NCBI GenBank assembly: GCA_002411085.1
Contig: DHQK01000020.1
Coordinates: forward strand, 1,787-10,499
Source of the DNA: Marinilabilia sp. UBA5340
GTDB lineage: Bacteria > Bacteroidota > Bacteroidia > Bacteroidales > Marinilabiliaceae
Reading direction: 5' to 3'
DNA: 8,713 nt
A program made the position numbers and the translations under genes. Positions 6,554 to 8,713 of the stretch are shown here, piece after piece; position 1 is the stretch's first letter; every line of letters begins with the position of its first letter. The notes under the pieces were generated by a model that did not search any database, was not told the DNA's origin, and worked only from the letters and a program-made list of their open reading frames with translations.

Positions 6554-6566
6554 GGCAATCATTGCC
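6554..6566. repeat. 13-bp palindrome GGCAATCATTGCC
   Basis: Two perfect 6-base arms around a single central base lie about 70-80 bp ahead of the cbiK start. The size and symmetry suit a dimeric repressor site or the stem of a small RNA hairpin. No cognate regulator is in the window. Confidence 0.35.
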
Positions 6567-6582
6567 ATGCTCGTTTCATCTG

Positions 6583-6596
6583 AATAAAATTTTATT
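6583..6596. repeat. 14-bp AT-only palindrome
   Basis: AATAAAATTTTATT is perfectly self-complementary and lies between the two 16-base direct repeats of the leader. AT-only palindromes arise easily by chance, so it is noted mainly as part of the dense group of symmetric sequences here. Confidence 0.3.
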
Positions 6597-6601
6597 ATTA
6601 T

Positions 6602-6617
6602 GGTCAGATGGAACTCG
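6602..6617. repeat. Direct repeat copy 2 in the cbiK leader
   Basis: GGTCAGATGGAACTCG is the second copy of the 16-base motif found at 6509-6524. It overlaps the left arm of the 36-bp imperfect palindrome just downstream of the PepSY gene. Confidence 0.5.
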
Positions 6618-6643
6618 TCCCGAACGTTCAAGACTCGTTCCAT
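6608..6643. repeat. 36-bp imperfect palindrome after the PepSY gene
   Basis: Outer arms ATGGAAC/GTTCCAT (6608-6614, 6637-6643) surround GTC/GAC (6617-6619, 6632-6634) and a perfect central GAACGTTC (6622-6629); 14 of 18 opposed positions pair. It starts five bases past the PepSY stop codon in the direction of transcription. Without a T run directly after the stem it is not a standard intrinsic terminator. It may be an operator, a processing or stabilising hairpin, or part of an attenuator controlling cbiK. Confidence 0.45.
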
Positions 6644-6648
6644 GTGTT

Positions 6649-8118
6649 TCATTTCTTTCGTTTAGGTTTTAATTTCCTCCAAAACCACTTATTCCCTAAA
6701 ACGATACCGGTGACACTAATCATGAGAATTCCCAACGAAACTGTGATTATAAGCGTACTACGCAGCCACTCATACTCTTTCAGAAAAGGAAAATTAAAAG
6801 TATGCAATGCCCTGTACAGCCAACGCCTCGCTCGCTTATTTCTGGTCGTTCGGTAAACTTCGTCACCAGTGACCGCATCGATATAAAGAATGGTTTCCGA
6901 AGGGTCATCAAATTCCAACCGACAAACGGGCAAAGGCTGAAATCCCATTCCTTTTTGGAAGTAATAATTATCATAGGCCGTTTGCCAATAAGCATCAAAT
7001 GCTCTTTTGGGGAATAACTGTTTGGCTTTTGCCACAATTTCCTCCCTGGTCTTTTCTTCAGCCGGTTCCAACGTCCCATCAGCCAGGACATAAACGTCCG
7101 GTCGCTGATAATCCTCATAATAAACCCTTACCTGAGATTCATCCAATACATCAATCCATTCTATGCGTCGAACGCCCTTCTTTTCAGGTATTTCCTGAGC
7201 AATCTGCATGGGAGTTACAAGTCCGGACGCATCAACAGAAGTTTTCAATTCCCATTTGATGCTGGCTTTTTGCTGAGGATTTACCCCTACCAGCCAATCA
7301 GGAATACCGGTTACCGAAAACAATCCGCTCAGGAGAAAAGTAAAAAGAAAGAATCCGAAAAAGAAACCGGTAAGATGATGCCATTTGTAATGAAACTTTT
7401 TATATGGCGTAAGGCCACCCCGGGATCTTTTCGGAAGCCGGATAAACCCCATCAAAATCCCGGAAAACGACACTAGTAGTCCAAGTGCTGCTAAAACTAA
7501 AACAATGGATTTCCAGACTGTTCGATTATTTATAAAGGGATAGAAATAAAGTTTGTGCGGTATGATACCAATCCATGCAAGAAACCGTTCTTTCCTGGTC
7601 GTACGCTGGAGGATACTCCCAGACCGGGCAGACACATACACTTCTGAACAGGCATCATCGGTCATCGTGCATTTGTAAAAAGGCAATAAAGACCGGTAGT
7701 AGCTCCAGGGAATCCACTGATCCAGGGACTCCAGCTTCTCTAAACGGCTCACCTGACTTCCCACGTATGAGGAACTAAGGGAATCTGCGTATTCTGCAGA
7801 AAACAAGGACATCGGTTCTAGTGAAAACGCATCATAAACGTTTTCAGCTCTTCGGCCCGAGGGCACTCGATAAACTGCCCGATCTCCTGCCATTTCCAAA
7901 ATCATTTCACTTCCCCAATCTTCAGAAGGAGGAGTTAACTGTGTGATATGATTTGGTTTAAAAACCGATAAATGCAAAAACCGTTTTTCCTTCGATGCAT
8001 GCGGAAAATTGTGAAAAACGAGTACGATTCCACTAATTACCCAAACACAAAACATCAGACTCATCACTGAGCCTGATATTTTGTGTAGTTTAATTGCAAT
8101 ATTTTTCAGATACTTCAT
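6649..8118 (-). CDS. PepSY-domain four-helix membrane protein, siderophore/metal-reductase-like
   Basis: A 489-residue inner-membrane protein of the PepSY-associated TM family. This family includes PiuB/FoxB-type proteins that sit beside TonB receptors and, for FoxB, reduce ferric siderophores using haem held by helix histidines. Helices are at about 16-36, 203-225, 246-270 and 454-475, with two large periplasmic regions (about 37-200 and 271-450). The second contains PepSY-like segments such as VYVLADGTLEP (342-352) and LYIDAVTGDEVYR (411-423). Histidines stand at membrane edges: His12, His37, His189, the group His243/247/248 and His439 (ALHTF), plausible haem ligands. Start: the ATG at 8116-8118 is preferred over the adjacent in-frame TTG at 8119-8121. 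It begins 10 bp after the receptor stop, so the two are probably co-transcribed. The family is assigned with good confidence; a reductase role is inference. Confidence 0.88.
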   Translation of the reverse strand: MKYLKNIAIKLHKISGSVMSLMFCVWVISGIVLVFHNFPHASKEKRFLHLSVFKPNHITQLTPPSEDWGSEMILEMAGDRAVYRVPSGRRAENVYDAFSLEPMSLFSAEYADSLSSSYVGSQVSRLEKLESLDQWIPWSYYRSLLPFYKCTMTDDACSEVYVSARSGSILQRTTRKERFLAWIGIIPHKLYFYPFINNRTVWKSIVLVLAALGLLVSFSGILMGFIRLPKRSRGGLTPYKKFHYKWHHLTGFFFGFFLFTFLLSGLFSVTGIPDWLVGVNPQQKASIKWELKTSVDASGLVTPMQIAQEIPEKKGVRRIEWIDVLDESQVRVYYEDYQRPDVYVLADGTLEPAEEKTREEIVAKAKQLFPKRAFDAYWQTAYDNYYFQKGMGFQPLPVCRLEFDDPSETILYIDAVTGDEVYRTTRNKRARRWLYRALHTFNFPFLKEYEWLRSTLIITVSLGILMISVTGIVLGNKWFWRKLKPKRKK

Positions 8119-8128
8119 CAATCAATAC

Positions 8129-8713
8129 TTACTCTGAGAAGTTTATCCGCAACCCGGCAAAAAAGGTTCGTCCCGGTGTCAACGTACCGTAATGAGCCCC
8201 GAGAGGACTGTCATCCACATAATCAAAGATATTGTCAACACCGGCAGACAGTTCAACAATCAAACTTCCCAAATTGGAGAAAGATTGATTGGTCGTAAAA
8301 TTCCATAAATCAAACCCTTTCGCATTGGGATCTCCATCATAAAATTTCTCATCCTGAATACGACCGAAGATATTCGCATTCAGCGCGTAATCCTTCCAAT
8401 GGTGATCATAAGCCAGCCTGATGTTACCACTATGTTCTGCAACTCCTTCCAGACGAATATCATTGGTGAGATTGCGGGCATCGACATAACTATATCCCCC
8501 GCCAAAAGAAAAACCAGCACCAGCTCTTACATCCAGAAGTACATCAACACCCTCGGATCTTGCTTCTGAAATATTATCATGAATCCGAACATTCTCCCCT
8601 TCACCGTCAACATAATCAATCAGATTATCAACATTGTTACGGTAAGCGGATACACTCAGAGAAATAATACGGGTATTGTATTCAACACCTGCCGATAAAT
8701 ATTCCGATTTCTG
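8129..8713 (-). CDS. TonB-dependent outer-membrane receptor (partial, C-terminal 194 residues)
   Basis: The last 194 residues of an outer-membrane beta-barrel receptor; the plug and most of the barrel lie beyond the right edge. The fragment has the alternating amphipathic strands of such barrels, e.g. LSAGVEYNTRIISLSVSAY, NNVDNLIDYV, SEGVDVLLDVRAG and FSFGGGYSYVDARN. Next comes the terminal pair around LSAGVDNIFDY and PGRTFFAGLRINFSE, an ending typical of BtuB/HmuR-like receptors with the usual aromatic residue (Phe) close to the C terminus. The stop (TAA) is at 8129-8131. Being first in the visible operon, it should import the ligand across the outer membrane with TonB energy. The ligand is not readable from this part; the downstream chelatase, binding protein and permease suggest a tetrapyrrole or metal chelate. 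Confidence 0.9.
   Translation of the reverse strand, partial: QKSEYLSAGVEYNTRIISLSVSAYRNNVDNLIDYVDGEGENVRIHDNISEARSEGVDVLLDVRAGAGFSFGGGYSYVDARNLTNDIRLEGVAEHSGNIRLAYDHHWKDYALNANIFGRIQDEKFYDGDPNAKGFDLWNFTTNQSFSNLGSLIVELSAGVDNIFDYVDDSPLGAHYGTLTPGRTFFAGLRINFSE

Noticed and set aside
6608..6643. Intrinsic terminator after the PepSY gene
   Set aside because: The stem is interrupted by internal loops and is not followed directly by a T run in the direction of transcription, so it is kept only as a palindrome.
8119..8121. TTG start codon for the PepSY protein
   Set aside because: An ATG immediately follows in frame at 8116-8118 and gives the same protein minus one residue, so the ATG is the simpler choice.

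Overview
The window looks like chromosome from a member of the Bacteroidota (a Bacteroidales or Marinilabiliales-type bacterium is my guess). The reasons are a TonB-dependent receptor ending in a typical aromatic-rich barrel strand, absence of clear Shine-Dalgarno sequences, relaxed lipobox use, moderate-to-low GC with very AT-rich intergenic DNA, and dispersed-type intergenic hairpins plus a heptanucleotide repeat of a kind I associate with this phylum. All eight genes lie on the minus strand, so transcription runs from 8713 down to 1. No tRNA, rRNA, CRISPR array or insertion sequence was seen.

Layout in order of transcription: (1) 8713-8129, C-terminal 194 residues of a TonB-dependent outer-membrane receptor; (2) 8118-6649, a four-helix PepSY-domain membrane protein of the siderophore-reductase-like family; (3) a 162-bp gap full of palindromes and direct repeats; (4) 6486-5629, a CbiK-type cobalt/iron chelatase carrying a Sec signal peptide; (5) 5651-4521, a periplasmic metal-chelate/corrinoid-binding lipoprotein (BtuF/FecB type); (6) 4524-3481, a FecCD/BtuC-type permease; (7) a 523-bp non-coding gap with a heptamer tandem repeat, a long imperfect hairpin and two further hairpins; (8) 2957-1488, cobyric acid synthase CobQ/CbiP; (9) 1491-481, threonine-phosphate decarboxylase CobD; (10) 490-1, first half of CbiB.

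The genes form two modules. The upstream one (receptor, PepSY protein, exported chelatase, binding protein, permease) reads as an envelope tetrapyrrole/metal acquisition system. Its order resembles, from memory, the Porphyromonas gingivalis iht haem/iron uptake locus (TonB receptor, CbiK-like protein, binding protein, permease, ATPase). The downstream one (CobQ, CobD, CbiB, tightly overlapping) makes adenosylcobinamide phosphate from adenosylcobyric acid and L-threonine phosphate, i.e. late cobalamin assembly. Their adjacency suggests a cobalt/corrinoid link, but haem or iron as the transported ligand is not excluded.

The most notable points are the chelatase with all three metal-binding residues but a secretion signal, its pairing with a putative periplasmic-side reductase, the absence of the expected transporter ATPase where a large repeat-bearing gap sits instead, and the structured leader in front of the chelatase gene. 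No cobalamin riboswitch was recognised; if there is one it may lie upstream of the receptor, outside the window.
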